Below are positions 1 through 8,223 of a stretch of DNA of 64,000 bases, one piece after another (the stretch's first letter is position 1; every line of letters starts with the position of its first letter). The DNA is taken from positions 315,685-379,684 of the forward strand of contig DASVWI010000012.1 of the NCBI GenBank assembly GCA_036389675.1, written 5' to 3'. A program made the translations under genes and the position numbers. The notes beneath the pieces are model-generated. The model did not search any database. It saw nothing but the letters and a program-made list of their open reading frames with translations, and was not told the DNA's origin. Origin of the DNA: DASQYE01 sp036389675. GTDB lineage: Bacteria; Acidobacteriota; Blastocatellia; Pyrinomonadales; Pyrinomonadaceae.

Positions 1-201
1 GATGTTTCTCGCCAGCTCTGCAAACAGGTTATGGATCGTCCGCAGCTCCATGCTGAACGGCCCGGCCACACTGATCAGCTTCGCCATCGTTGGGTCTACC
101 CTTGAGAGATGCTGTATGGCTTCCTGCGGGACAAATTTCAACCCGGCATGCTCGCCCACGTCTCGTCGATTCTCCCCTCTGGTCGAAGGTTTATCTTTCA
201 T
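1..201 (-). CDS. DNA-3-methyladenine glycosylase-like protein, N-terminal fragment
   Basis: The first 67 codons of a gene read leftwards off the window edge. The stretch HLSRVDPTMAKLISVAGPF followed by an LFAELARNI segment resembles the N-terminus of the AlkA-like HhH-GPD base-excision glycosylases, which remove alkylated bases from DNA. The catalytic half is outside the window, so activity cannot be judged. The start codon overlaps the stop of the upstream DUF72 gene in an ATGA, which indicates translational coupling and a shared transcript. The family call rests on a short stretch only; another HhH protein is possible. Confidence 0.55.
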   Translation of the reverse strand, partial: MKDKPSTRGENRRDVGEHAGLKFVPQEAIQHLSRVDPTMAKLISVAGPFSMELRTIHNLFAELARNI

Positions 202-926
202 AGCCCCAGCATCCCCCGCAGCGTCGCGGCATTACGCACGGCATTCCCGCCTCCATCATTATTAAAGTAGACGAACACGTCGCGCCCCGTCTCGCTCCAC
301 TCCCGGACGCGATTGGCCCACCAGGTCATGTCGGCGTCCGAGTATGAGCCCGCGTAGAGGTGAGACGCATCAGGCCCGTGCAGCCGCAGGTAGACGAAAG
401 AGGCCGTGGCGCGAAGCACGCAGGGGAGCTGCGCACCGCTCATCACGCAATAGGCCGCCCCTCTTTCTTCGAGTATGCGGAATATATCTTCACAGTGCCA
501 GCTCCAATGCCGGAACTCTACGGCGACCCTGAGCCCTTGGGGAAGCCTCCTTAGAAAGTAATTCAGGCGCGCATCGTCGCGCGCAAACTGCGGCGGGAGT
601 TGTACGAGAAGCACGCCGCGTTTGTGGCCCAGATGATCGAGGGCAGAGCTGATACGGTCAATCCACGCTTCGGGCCTGTAGAGGCGCGCGCCGTGCGTCA
701 GCCCGCGCGGAGCCTTGACCGTCATCACGAAATGCTCCGGCACTTCCCTGTGCCAGCGCATGAATGTCTGATCGCGCGGCCAGTGATAATAGCTGCTGTT
801 AAGCTCGACGGTCTGAAAGTGGCGGACATAAAAGCCGAGCCGCTCGCGCACGGGCGCGTCGTGCGGATAGAGAACCCCCTGCCAGTGATCGTAGCTCCAC
901 CCTGACGTGCCTATGTGAATCGCCAT
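198..926 (-). CDS. DUF72 family protein (YecE-like TIM-barrel)
   Basis: A 242-residue protein opening with MAIHIGTSGWSYDHWQG, the usual DUF72 start, followed by VELNSSYYHWP, FVMTVKAPRGLTH, GVLLVQLPPQF, VAVEFRHWSW and VYLRLHG, all standard landmarks of the family in order. The C-terminal VFVYFNNDGGGNAVRNA is the conserved end. Length is normal. The biochemical role of DUF72 is not established; its tie here to a glycosylase-like gene (4-nt ATGA overlap) is consistent with a nucleic-acid-related job, but that is inference. The reading frame stays open upstream to 1307, but the family start at 926 is clear. Confidence 0.92.
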   Translation of the reverse strand: MAIHIGTSGWSYDHWQGVLYPHDAPVRERLGFYVRHFQTVELNSSYYHWPRDQTFMRWHREVPEHFVMTVKAPRGLTHGARLYRPEAWIDRISSALDHLGHKRGVLLVQLPPQFARDDARLNYFLRRLPQGLRVAVEFRHWSWHCEDIFRILEERGAAYCVMSGAQLPCVLRATASFVYLRLHGPDASHLYAGSYSDADMTWWANRVREWSETGRDVFVYFNNDGGGNAVRNAATLRGMLGL

Positions 927-946
927 TCTAAAGTGTGAGCTTATCC

Positions 947-1111
947 TTATGCCGTGGTCTGATGAATAGCGCCGGCCAGCTCGCGCACGGCGGCGAGCGA
1001 TCTCTGATCGGCCAGCACCGGAAGGCCCTCTCCCGCTTCGAGCACAGTCGCGCCTCCGGACACAAAGAACTCTTCCCGTCTTCCGCCGAGCACGATCAGC
1101 CGCGATAGCAT
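947..1111 (-). CDS. Small hypothetical protein (54 aa)
   Basis: A short frame, starting at ATG 1111 (or GTG 1126), lies 20 nt upstream of the DUF72 gene on the same strand. It reads as a plausible protein (SRLIVLGGRREEFFVSGGAT, then LADQRSLAAVRELAGA) with the GC-rich third positions seen in neighbouring genes and a hydrophobic-to-acidic pattern unlike a random frame. No Shine-Dalgarno is evident for either start and no family is recognised. It could be the remnant of a longer gene, since the frame continues openly upstream of the start to a stop near 1215. Function unknown. Confidence 0.4.
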   Translation of the reverse strand: MLSRLIVLGGRREEFFVSGGATVLEAGEGLPVLADQRSLAAVRELAGAIHQTTA

Positions 1112-1364
1112 GTACCGAGAGCCCACGATGCGGCAAGCGCAGAAAGCGTTTTTGAGACCGGGCGCGGAAGCCTTCCGCCGTCGCCCGACGTGGCGACCGT
1201 CGGTATTTTGATTTTATGAAGCTACCCTGTATGATCTGCGCTTCAGAGAGAGGGGATGCGCGCAACTCCGGCGGGTTTTGTGTCTCGCGCTCAAACGGAC
1301 AAACCATGACCGGCCCATAAGAAGCCCACGGTCACCGGCCACTTCAGTCGAATCATATCCCGTG

Positions 1365-3128
1365 ATGCAGAAGCTCTCCAGACGAGTTTATCGCAGAGTC
1401 TTATCTCACCTCCTGCTCATCTGCTGTGTGCCGGCGATCACACATACACGGGCGCTCTGCTCTACTGCTACGACGACGACAGCGAAGAATAGTCTCGGCG
1501 TGACCTTTGTGAATGTGGCGGCGAAGGCCGGTATCACGGCGAGGACTGTCTACGGGGACGAGCACAGGAATAGATACCTGCTCGAAACTACGGGCAGCGG
1601 GGCGGCCTTTATCGATTACGACGCGGACGGCTGGCTGGACATTTTTCTGGTCAACGGCGCGCGGCTCGACGCGCGCTCCGGCGCGGAGCTTCCGACCAAT
1701 CGCCTCTATCGCAACAACGGTGATTCGACCTTCACGGACGTGACGCGAGATGCCGGGCTGGTTCGCTCAAACTGGGGGCAGAGCGTGAGCGCCGGGGATT
1801 ACGACTCGGACGGCGACACAGACCTCTTCATCAGCGGCTACGGCAGGAATGCGCTCTATCGCAACAACGGTCAGGGCACGTTTACAGACGTTGCCGGGCG
1901 GGCCGGGGTCGCCAACAACCGCACGCGCTGGGCTTCGGGCAGCGCCTTTCTCGATTACGACCGCGACGGTTTTTTAGACCTCTTTGTCGCCAGCTATATT
2001 GATCTGGACCTGAAATCAGCGCCGCTGCCTGAAACAGGCCCGTGCCTTTATAAAGGCCTGATGGTCGCGTGCGGCCCGCCGGGTCTGGCCGGCGGAGTCA
2101 ACGCGCTCTATCACAACAATGCGGACGGCACGTTCACGGATGTCTCGGAGAAGAGCGGGATTACGAAGACGAACGGAACTTACAGCCTCGGCGTGCTGGT
2201 CGCGGACTTCGACAACGACGCATGGCCGGACATCTACGTCGCCAACGATTCGTCTCCCGCTGCCCTCTATCACAACAACAGGAACGGGACTTTTACCGAC
2301 ACGGGTGTCGAGGCGGGCTGCGCTTTCAGCATTGACGGCAAGCCGCAGGCGGGGATGGGCGTGGCGGCGGGCGACTACGACCGCGACGGCTGGCTGGATA
2401 TTTTCAAGACCAACTTCGCGGGCGACACCTCCTCGCTCTATCATAACGCGGGCAAGGGTGTCTTTGACGACGTGACGTTTGCGTCCGGCGTCGGCGTGAA
2501 TACGCGCTGGCTCGGCTGGGGCTGCGGCTTCATTGACGTTGATAACGACGGCTGGCTCGACCTGTTTCTGGTCAACGGGCACGTCTACCCGGAGGTGGAA
2601 AAGCTTTCGACCGAGGCTGGCTACGCGCAGCGCAAGGTGCTCTATCGAAACTTGCAGAACGGGCGCTTCGCGGATGTCTCGGCGGAAGTCGGCGGCGCTG
2701 TCATTGAGCCCACGCCGGCGCGCGGCTGCGCCTTCGGCGACTACGACAACGATGGCCGCATGGACATTCTCATCAACCCCGTCAACGCCAGCCCGGAGTT
2801 GCTGCATGCCGAATCCTCCAGCCAGAACAACTGGATTAAGATCAGAACCATCGGCACAAAATCCAACCGCGACGGAATCGGCGCGCGCATTAAATGCGTG
2901 ACGGCGGACGCCGTCCAGATTGACGAAGTTCGCAGCGGAGGCAGCTATTATTCGCAGAACGACCTGCGAGTCCATTTCGGCATAGGCCGTAATCAAAAGA
3001 TCAAGGCCATCGAGATACGCTGGCCGAGCGGGCAGGTTGATACCCTCAGGGACGTGTCCGCCAACCAGCTCATCTTCGTTAAAGAAGGAGCCGGGATGCT
3101 TCGCGCCACCTCATTCAACAAAAAGTAG
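1365..3128 (+). CDS. Secreted FG-GAP repeat / ASPIC-UnbV (CRTAC1-type) protein
   Basis: A 587-residue secreted protein. The start at 1365 gives MQKLSRRVYRRVLSHLLLIC, a basic n-region and hydrophobic core typical of a signal peptide; an earlier in-frame ATG at 1278 would bury it. The body carries repeated FG-GAP/VCBS units of the form FIDYDADGWLDIFLVNG, each followed by LYRNNGDGTFTDV-type segments, expected to fold as a Ca-binding beta-propeller. The last ~90 residues (NNWIKIRTIGTKSNRDGIGA, then FGIG and IRWPSGQVDTL) match the ASPIC/UnbV domain. Role in this family is poorly known; extracellular binding or adhesion is the usual guess. The TPR gene follows with no gap (TAG then ATG), so the two are co-translated. 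Confidence 0.92.
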   Translation: MQKLSRRVYRRVLSHLLLICCVPAITHTRALCSTATTTTAKNSLGVTFVNVAAKAGITARTVYGDEHRNRYLLETTGSGAAFIDYDADGWLDIFLVNGARLDARSGAELPTNRLYRNNGDSTFTDVTRDAGLVRSNWGQSVSAGDYDSDGDTDLFISGYGRNALYRNNGQGTFTDVAGRAGVANNRTRWASGSAFLDYDRDGFLDLFVASYIDLDLKSAPLPETGPCLYKGLMVACGPPGLAGGVNALYHNNADGTFTDVSEKSGITKTNGTYSLGVLVADFDNDAWPDIYVANDSSPAALYHNNRNGTFTDTGVEAGCAFSIDGKPQAGMGVAAGDYDRDGWLDIFKTNFAGDTSSLYHNAGKGVFDDVTFASGVGVNTRWLGWGCGFIDVDNDGWLDLFLVNGHVYPEVEKLSTEAGYAQRKVLYRNLQNGRFADVSAEVGGAVIEPTPARGCAFGDYDNDGRMDILINPVNASPELLHAESSSQNNWIKIRTIGTKSNRDGIGARIKCVTADAVQIDEVRSGGSYYSQNDLRVHFGIGRNQKIKAIEIRWPSGQVDTLRDVSANQLIFVKEGAGMLRATSFNKK

Positions 3129-4892
3129 ATGCTCAATTCAAGCTTACTTCATCCATCCCTCTGGCTCGTCACGGCCCTGCTGCTTTTGTGTGTGACGGCT
3201 GACGCTCAAAGGCGTCCCCTTGTGCCCGCCGCCGAGCAGCATTACGAAAGGGGGGTCGCGCTTTTAGAGCAGCAGCAGATAGACGAAGCGATCACGGAGC
3301 TGAGACTTGCGACGAAGCTGAGCCCTGCGTCGGCGGACGCGCATAACGCGCTCGGCATCGCGCTCGCCAGAAAGGGCGACCTGCCCGGAGCTTTGGAAGC
3401 CTTCGGCATAGCCGTAGAGCTTGACCCGACGCTCTATGAAGCACAGCTCGGGCTCGGCGCGGCCTCGCAACAATCGGGCCATGTGCAGAAAGCGATTGCC
3501 GCATTCAGGCAGGCGGCCAACCTCAAGCCGGACGAAGTGGAAGCGCGTCTGCTGCTCGGCGCGGCCCTGCAACAAAAGGGCGAGCTGGACGCGGCCATAT
3601 CGGAATTTCGCCGGGCCGTGCAGATGAAGCCCGACAACCCTTCGGCCCATTCTTATCTTGCTTACGCGCTCGGCGTCAAAGGCTCTTTGAAGGAATCAAT
3701 CGCGGAGTTTGAAGCGGCTGTCAGGCTCAAGCCCGATTTCGCGGAGGCGCAGTATTACCTCGGCGCTGCACGCTGGTTTGCGGGCGACACGCAGGGCGCT
3801 ATCGCGGCGCTGACCGCAGCCGCACGCTTAATGCCCGAACACTTTAACGCTCATTACTACTTAGGGCTGGCCCTGCAAAAGAACGGCGACGTGGCCGCAG
3901 CCATCAACGAGCTTACGCTGGCCGTCAAACTCTCGCCGGAGATGATCGAGTCCAGACATGCCCTGGGCCAGGCGCTCGCACAGGAGGGGAACTGGGACGC
4001 GGCGATTGAGGCGCTTCGCGAAGTCGTCCGTCTCAAGCCGGACTTCGTGCAGGCGCATAACGATCTGGGCCTCGCGCTCGTCGAGATGCGCGACCCCGAC
4101 GGGGCCATCGGTGAATTCAACGCCGCGCTCAGGCTTGAGCCCAACAATCAGGTGGCCCATCACAATCTGGGCATGGCGCTGATACAAAAGGGCGATTACG
4201 CGGCGGCCATCCTGCAATACAGAAAGCTACTGGCGCTTGTGCCCGATGATGCCGAAGCCCACTATAATCTGGCGCTCGCGCTCAAACAGAAGGACGCGCT
4301 GGATGAAGCCGTGCTGGAATTGAAAAGGGCCGTCGCCCTGCAACCCGACCTGCCGGAAGCTCACTACACGCTCGGCGTCATCCTCCTTCAACAGTCAAGG
4401 CTTGACGAAGCCGCCGCGAGCTTCAAGGCGGCGATTCAGGCGAAGCGGGATTACCCCGAAGCTCATTATGCCCTCGGCACGGTCTGGCAGCAGCAGGGCA
4501 AGCTGGACGCCGCGATTGCCGCCTTCCACGAAGCGCTGCGCGACGCGCCCGACGCGCCGGAGATTCACAACACGCTCGGCACAGCGCTCAGGCAAAAGGG
4601 AAACCTCGATGCCGCCCGCGTCGAGTTTCAGGAGGCGGCCCGACTCAACAAGCTCAAATCAAACGTGCAGGCCGCCATATTCGCCACCAACACCGGCATC
4701 GCCCGCTTGAAGGAAGGAAACCTGGACGCCGCCATCGAAAGATTCCAGTCAGCCATCCAGCTCGACCCCAAAAGCGCACAGGCGTACTACAACCTCGCCA
4801 GAGCCCTCCAACAGAAGGGCCAGACGGAAGCCGCCCGCACCGCATACCAGAAGGCCAAAGAGCTTGACCCGCGCATAAAGCCGATACAGTAA
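3129..4892 (+). CDS. Secreted TPR-repeat protein
   Basis: 587 residues: a signal peptide (LHPSLWLVTALLLLCVTADA) and then almost uninterrupted 34-residue TPR units from about residue 35 to the end, e.g. AEAHYNLALALKQKDALDEA and PDFVQAHNDLGLALVEMRDP. About 14-15 units can be counted. TPR solenoids bind other proteins; no catalytic domain is present. The ATG directly follows the stop of the FG-GAP/UnbV gene, so it is probably made with it and may be its scaffold outside the cytoplasm (inference from pairing). The same pair recurs, in opposite orientation and reversed order, at 5291-8223. Confidence 0.93.
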   Translation: MLNSSLLHPSLWLVTALLLLCVTADAQRRPLVPAAEQHYERGVALLEQQQIDEAITELRLATKLSPASADAHNALGIALARKGDLPGALEAFGIAVELDPTLYEAQLGLGAASQQSGHVQKAIAAFRQAANLKPDEVEARLLLGAALQQKGELDAAISEFRRAVQMKPDNPSAHSYLAYALGVKGSLKESIAEFEAAVRLKPDFAEAQYYLGAARWFAGDTQGAIAALTAAARLMPEHFNAHYYLGLALQKNGDVAAAINELTLAVKLSPEMIESRHALGQALAQEGNWDAAIEALREVVRLKPDFVQAHNDLGLALVEMRDPDGAIGEFNAALRLEPNNQVAHHNLGMALIQKGDYAAAILQYRKLLALVPDDAEAHYNLALALKQKDALDEAVLELKRAVALQPDLPEAHYTLGVILLQQSRLDEAAASFKAAIQAKRDYPEAHYALGTVWQQQGKLDAAIAAFHEALRDAPDAPEIHNTLGTALRQKGNLDAARVEFQEAARLNKLKSNVQAAIFATNTGIARLKEGNLDAAIERFQSAIQLDPKSAQAYYNLARALQQKGQTEAARTAYQKAKELDPRIKPIQ

Positions 4893-4896
4893 GGGT

Positions 4897-5317
4897 GTCG
4901 GGGGCCGGGGTAAGGCGGTCGGATTTTAATGCTTTGTCAGGGCATTTCTCAAAGCGTAAAGCTGCCTGCCCAGCGCCGAGACTTGAGCGAGGGTCTGCTG
5001 AAGAGATTCTGGTGAGAGATATTTTAAACGCGTGGCAATCTCTAACTGTGTTTCCAATTCCGCCAAGGATGCCTGTGCTATTGATAAGTGATAAAGATAT
5101 TCCTTACTGTGTTCTCTCGTATGGCCTTCAGCAATGTTTGAGGGAACAGATACAGCCGCTCTTTGCATTTGGCTCGTCAGCCCATAAATCTCATGTTTCG
5201 GGAATGTCTGAGTGATACGATAAACCTGTTCCACTAAATCCATTCCCGCCTGCCAAACTCTGAGGTCTCGGAAACTGTTGATCATCATAGTCACCTCCAA
5301 ATTCCCCGGCCCCCGAC
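4897..5317. repeat. 14-bp G/C-rich inverted repeat bracketing the four-helix-bundle gene
   Basis: GTCGGGGGCCGGGG at 4897-4910 recurs as its exact reverse complement at 5304-5317, on either side of the four-helix-bundle gene. The right copy runs on into a C-rich direct-repeat tract (CGACCCC/TGACCCC units) to about 5336. The left copy starts four bases after the stop of the TPR gene; the right copy encodes the aberrant C-terminus of the UnbV gene. The arrangement looks like an inserted unit. Confidence 0.7.
4926..5288 (-). CDS. Four-helix-bundle protein (23S rRNA intervening-sequence type)
   Basis: About 120 residues with FRDLRVWQAGMDLVEQVYRI, then FPKHEIYGLTSQMQRAAVSV and PSNIAEGHTREHSKEYLYHL, the diagnostic motifs of the S23/IVP four-helix-bundle family found in rRNA intervening sequences and as free-standing genes. 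A GGAGG sits just upstream of the ATG at 5288 (a second ATG follows at 5285). It starts two bases after the stop of the UnbV gene on the same strand and lies between two perfect inverted G/C-rich repeats, suggesting it arrived as a unit. Molecular function of the family is unknown; RNA or protein binding has been proposed. Confidence 0.92.
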   Translation of the reverse strand: MMINSFRDLRVWQAGMDLVEQVYRITQTFPKHEIYGLTSQMQRAAVSVPSNIAEGHTREHSKEYLYHLSIAQASLAELETQLEIATRLKYLSPESLQQTLAQVSALGRQLYALRNALTKH

Positions 5318-7150
5318 CCCCGACCCCTGACCCCCTTCTTTGATTCTCACCACCTGATTGACTGTCACGTCTTTGATCGCTTCGGTTTGACCGCTCGGCC
5401 AGCGAATCTCTATCCGGTCTGCTTTGCGGGTTGTGCCCATGCCGAAGTGCAGGCGCTGGTCGTTGTGCGAGTAGTAGCTGGATTGGCTTGTGACTTCCTG
5501 CGTTTGCAGGCGCTGGCCGATTGTGACGGTGACGCGTGCGCCGATAGCGCTGCGGTTGGATTTCGTTCCCACGAGCTTCAGCCCTATCCAGTTGTTAGGG
5601 CCACGGCGGCTTGCGTCGTTGTACTCGTTGCGGAGCAGCGAGGGCGGCTCGTTCATGTTCATAACGAGTATGTCCGTGTCGCCGTCGTTGTCGAAGTCTC
5701 CGAAGGCGCAGCCGCGACTTGATTTCGGAGACAGGATGCCTGTGCCCGCCTGCGCGCTGACATCCTTAAAGCGACCGTTGCCCAGATTTTGATAGACGAG
5801 GCGCGGGCTTCTGTGCGGGTACTCTTTGAAGACCTTTTCGACTTCGGGATAGACGTTGCCGGTGGCGATCATGATGTCCGGCCAGCCGTCGTTGTCGAAG
5901 TCGGCGAAGCCCGTGCCCCATTCCACATAGCGCGTGTGCTCGAAGCCCGCCGCTCTCGAAGTATCCTCGAAGAAGCCGCGCCCGCTGTTGCGATAAAGGG
6001 CGGGCAGGTCGTCGGAGAAATGGGTCTTGAAAATATCCATGAGGGAGTCGCGGTTGTAATCGCCGACGGCGACTCCCATGCCGGCCTGCGCGTTGCCGTC
6101 CTCGTTGTAGGCGCATCCGGCTTCGAGCGCGACATCCGTGAATGTGCCGTCCCTGTTGTTGCGATAGAGCGTGCTGGCCGTCGTGTCGCATGCGACGTAG
6201 ATGTCCGGCCAGCCGTCGTCGTTGAAATCCGTGGTGGTCGCCGTCATCGAATAACGGCCACGCACACGGGCCACGCCAGAGGCTTCCGAGACATCCGTAA
6301 ATGTGCCGTCGCCGTTGTTGTGATAGAGCAGATTCACGTCGGTCGGCAGACCCTTTGGCCCGCAGTTGACGGGCACGCCCTTCCATGTGCAGTTCGCGCC
6401 CTTGCCCGGCTCCGGCGCAGAAGCCAGCTCGAACTTCAGATAGTTTGCGACGAAGAGATCGAGTCGTCCATCGCGGTCGTAGTCGATGAAAGTGCAGCCT
6501 GAGCCCCAGCGTGTGCCTGTGCCGGCGAGCCCTGCTTTCCGCGTCACGTCCGTGAAAGTGGCGTCGCCGTTGTTTCGATAGAGAAGGTTCTGTCCCCAGT
6601 AGGTGATAAAGAGGTCGTCGAAGCCGTCGTTGTCGTAATCGCCGATGCAGACCGAAGAGGCCCAGCCCTCGCGACGAAGCCCCGCTTTGTGCGTGACATC
6701 TGTGAACGTTCCGTTTCGGTTGTTGCGATAGAGGCGGTTGGTCGGCTCTTTCCCGCGCGGGAAACCTTCGAGGCGCGTGCCGGTGAGCAGCAGCACGTCC
6801 ATCCACCCGTCCGCGTCGTAATCGAAGAAGGCGACGCCGCAGCCGTTGGTCTCGATGATGTATCTCTTCTGCTCTACGCCGCCGTAAATAATCGGCTCGG
6901 TCAGGCCCGCGCGCGCCGCTATATCAACGAAGGTGACGGGAAAATCATTCGCCGCATTCTTCTCGTGTGCCCTATTGGTCTGAACGGGCCGCGCGGCTGC
7001 CCCGGCACGTTGCTGCTGCGCGCAGGTTGGGCCAACAGCAAGCAGCATTAGAAGTGAAAGGATGAAGGCGGAAGGATGAAGGATGAAGTAAAAGCTATTA
7101 AGAGAGTGAAGCATTCTTTTCATCCTTCCGCCTTCGTCCTTACTTTTCAT
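5291..7150 (-). CDS. Secreted FG-GAP repeat / ASPIC-UnbV protein with repeat-derived signal peptide
   Basis: 619 residues, the same architecture as the gene at 1365: FG-GAP units such as FFDYDADGWMDVLLLTG and FIDYDRDGRLDLFVANY, then an ASPIC/UnbV domain (NNWIGLKLVGTKSNRSAIGA, IRWPSGQTEAI). The start at 7150 overlaps the stop of the TPR gene by ATGA. Residues 1-31 (MKSKDEGGRMKRMLHS, FYFILHPSAFIL) are encoded by a dispersed palindromic repeat; the native part resumes at SLLMLLAVGPTCAQ, together making a usable signal peptide. The C-terminal QGSGVGGRGIWR is encoded by the G/C-rich repeat beside the four-helix-bundle gene and differs from its paralogue. Both ends have therefore been remodelled by repeats. 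Confidence 0.92.
   Translation of the reverse strand: MKSKDEGGRMKRMLHSLNSFYFILHPSAFILSLLMLLAVGPTCAQQQRAGAAARPVQTNRAHEKNAANDFPVTFVDIAARAGLTEPIIYGGVEQKRYIIETNGCGVAFFDYDADGWMDVLLLTGTRLEGFPRGKEPTNRLYRNNRNGTFTDVTHKAGLRREGWASSVCIGDYDNDGFDDLFITYWGQNLLYRNNGDATFTDVTRKAGLAGTGTRWGSGCTFIDYDRDGRLDLFVANYLKFELASAPEPGKGANCTWKGVPVNCGPKGLPTDVNLLYHNNGDGTFTDVSEASGVARVRGRYSMTATTTDFNDDGWPDIYVACDTTASTLYRNNRDGTFTDVALEAGCAYNEDGNAQAGMGVAVGDYNRDSLMDIFKTHFSDDLPALYRNSGRGFFEDTSRAAGFEHTRYVEWGTGFADFDNDGWPDIMIATGNVYPEVEKVFKEYPHRSPRLVYQNLGNGRFKDVSAQAGTGILSPKSSRGCAFGDFDNDGDTDILVMNMNEPPSLLRNEYNDASRRGPNNWIGLKLVGTKSNRSAIGARVTVTIGQRLQTQEVTSQSSYYSHNDQRLHFGMGTTRKADRIEIRWPSGQTEAIKDVTVNQVVRIKEGGQGSGVGGRGIWR
7057..7146 (-). repeat. Palindromic dispersed repeat, family A, copy 1
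   Basis: An imperfect palindrome built on AAGGATGAAGGCGGAAGGAT and its complement, with a central AGAATGCTTC and AGCTTTTACTTCATCC. Read on the minus strand it matches copies at 26917-26995 and 31547-31656. This copy lies inside the 5' end of the UnbV gene and encodes its first ~31 residues. Confidence 0.85.
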
Positions 7151-8223
7151 GGCTCTTTGTCGGGGCTGGTTCTTAGCTTCTCGGCAAGCTCGAACTCTTT
7201 TCTGGCATCGTCGGCGCGGTTGGCGCGCTGTAGAACTTGCGCCAGCAGGTGATGGGCCGAAAAATTGTTCGGGTCCATCTGCGCCGCGCGGCGCAGCACG
7301 GATTCCGCATTCGCGAGGTCACTCTTCTTCAGGTAGACCTTCCCGAGCACGATGTATGGGCCACTGAAGAAGGGGTTGAGCCAGATGGATTTCTGTAGCG
7401 GGATAATGGCCTCGTCCCATTTGAGCTGGCGCGTATAAGCCTCGCCAAGCCTGTAGTAGGCCATGCCGAAGGCGGGGTTGAGCGCGATCTCTTTTTGCAG
7501 TAGCTCTATGCCCCGGTCAATCTGAGCGTGGTAGATAGCCATCTCGCCGAGCAGGAAGTTGGCCTGCGGCAATCGCGGGTCAAGCTCGAGCGCCTTCTGT
7601 AGCTCTTTCTCGGCCAGCTCTTCAAACTGCTGGCGCACCATCATCTGCGCGTTGATGAGATAAGCCGAGGCAGAGGTTGCTGGGACATTGAACATGCGCG
7701 CAAAGGTCTCGCGCGACTTGCCCGGATTGCGTGTCTGAATATAGCTCGTGCCGAGAGCATATGTGATCTCAGTATTGCCGGGCGACCACTGTACGAGCTG
7801 TTCAAAATATGGAAGCGCCTCCGTGATATGGCCGAGCAGGTAATGCGAGAGCCCGAGCATTTGCACTTCCTCCTGATAGGAGCGAGTGCCGGCGGGCGTC
7901 TGCCGGATGGCGGCGGAAAGCTGCTCGATGGCGCGCTGGTAATCGTTCTTACGGTAATAGGCCATGCCCAGCAGATGTTTGACCTGTGCGTCGTTCGCTC
8001 TTGTCGCGGACGCGGCGCTCAGCAACTCTATCGCCTTATCAATCTCACCCGTATTCAGGAGAGCGCGGGCCTGTCTGACGATTGAAGAGTCGGCTGGCTG
8101 CGGGGCTGTGTCGGCTGGCTGTTGATGAGCCGCACCGGGCGGGCTCTGCGCCTCGACGGCGAGGGGGCAGAGCAGGGCTGCAAGGGAGATCGGTAGTAAC
8201 TGCTCGAAAGATATTTTTATCAT
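7147..8223 (-). CDS. Secreted TPR-repeat protein
   Basis: 358 residues from ATG 8223 (MIKISFEQLLPISLAALLCP, a signal peptide); the frame is open further upstream but would hide this signal. A Pro/Ala/Gln-rich linker is followed by TPR units from about residue 50, e.g. AQVKHLLGMAYYRKNDYQRA and GMAYYRLGEAYTRQLKWDEA, up to the charged C-terminus. No enzymatic domain. It precedes the UnbV gene with a 4-nt ATGA overlap, so the two are translationally coupled. It is the counterpart of the TPR gene at 3129 but shorter and in the opposite gene order, so it is more likely a paralogous pairing than a simple inverted duplication. Confidence 0.92.
   Translation of the reverse strand: MIKISFEQLLPISLAALLCPLAVEAQSPPGAAHQQPADTAPQPADSSIVRQARALLNTGEIDKAIELLSAASATRANDAQVKHLLGMAYYRKNDYQRAIEQLSAAIRQTPAGTRSYQEEVQMLGLSHYLLGHITEALPYFEQLVQWSPGNTEITYALGTSYIQTRNPGKSRETFARMFNVPATSASAYLINAQMMVRQQFEELAEKELQKALELDPRLPQANFLLGEMAIYHAQIDRGIELLQKEIALNPAFGMAYYRLGEAYTRQLKWDEAIIPLQKSIWLNPFFSGPYIVLGKVYLKKSDLANAESVLRRAAQMDPNNFSAHHLLAQVLQRANRADDARKEFELAEKLRTSPDKEP

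Noticed and set aside
198..1307. Longer start for the DUF72 protein at 1307
   Set aside because: The extra 127 residues are Arg-rich and unlike the family; MAIHIGTSGW at 926 is the conserved start.
2016..2996. Long minus-strand open frame (326 codons) opposite the FG-GAP/UnbV gene
   Set aside because: Antisense to a gene with strong domain evidence; such frames arise from high GC and codon bias, and the translation has no recognisable domain.
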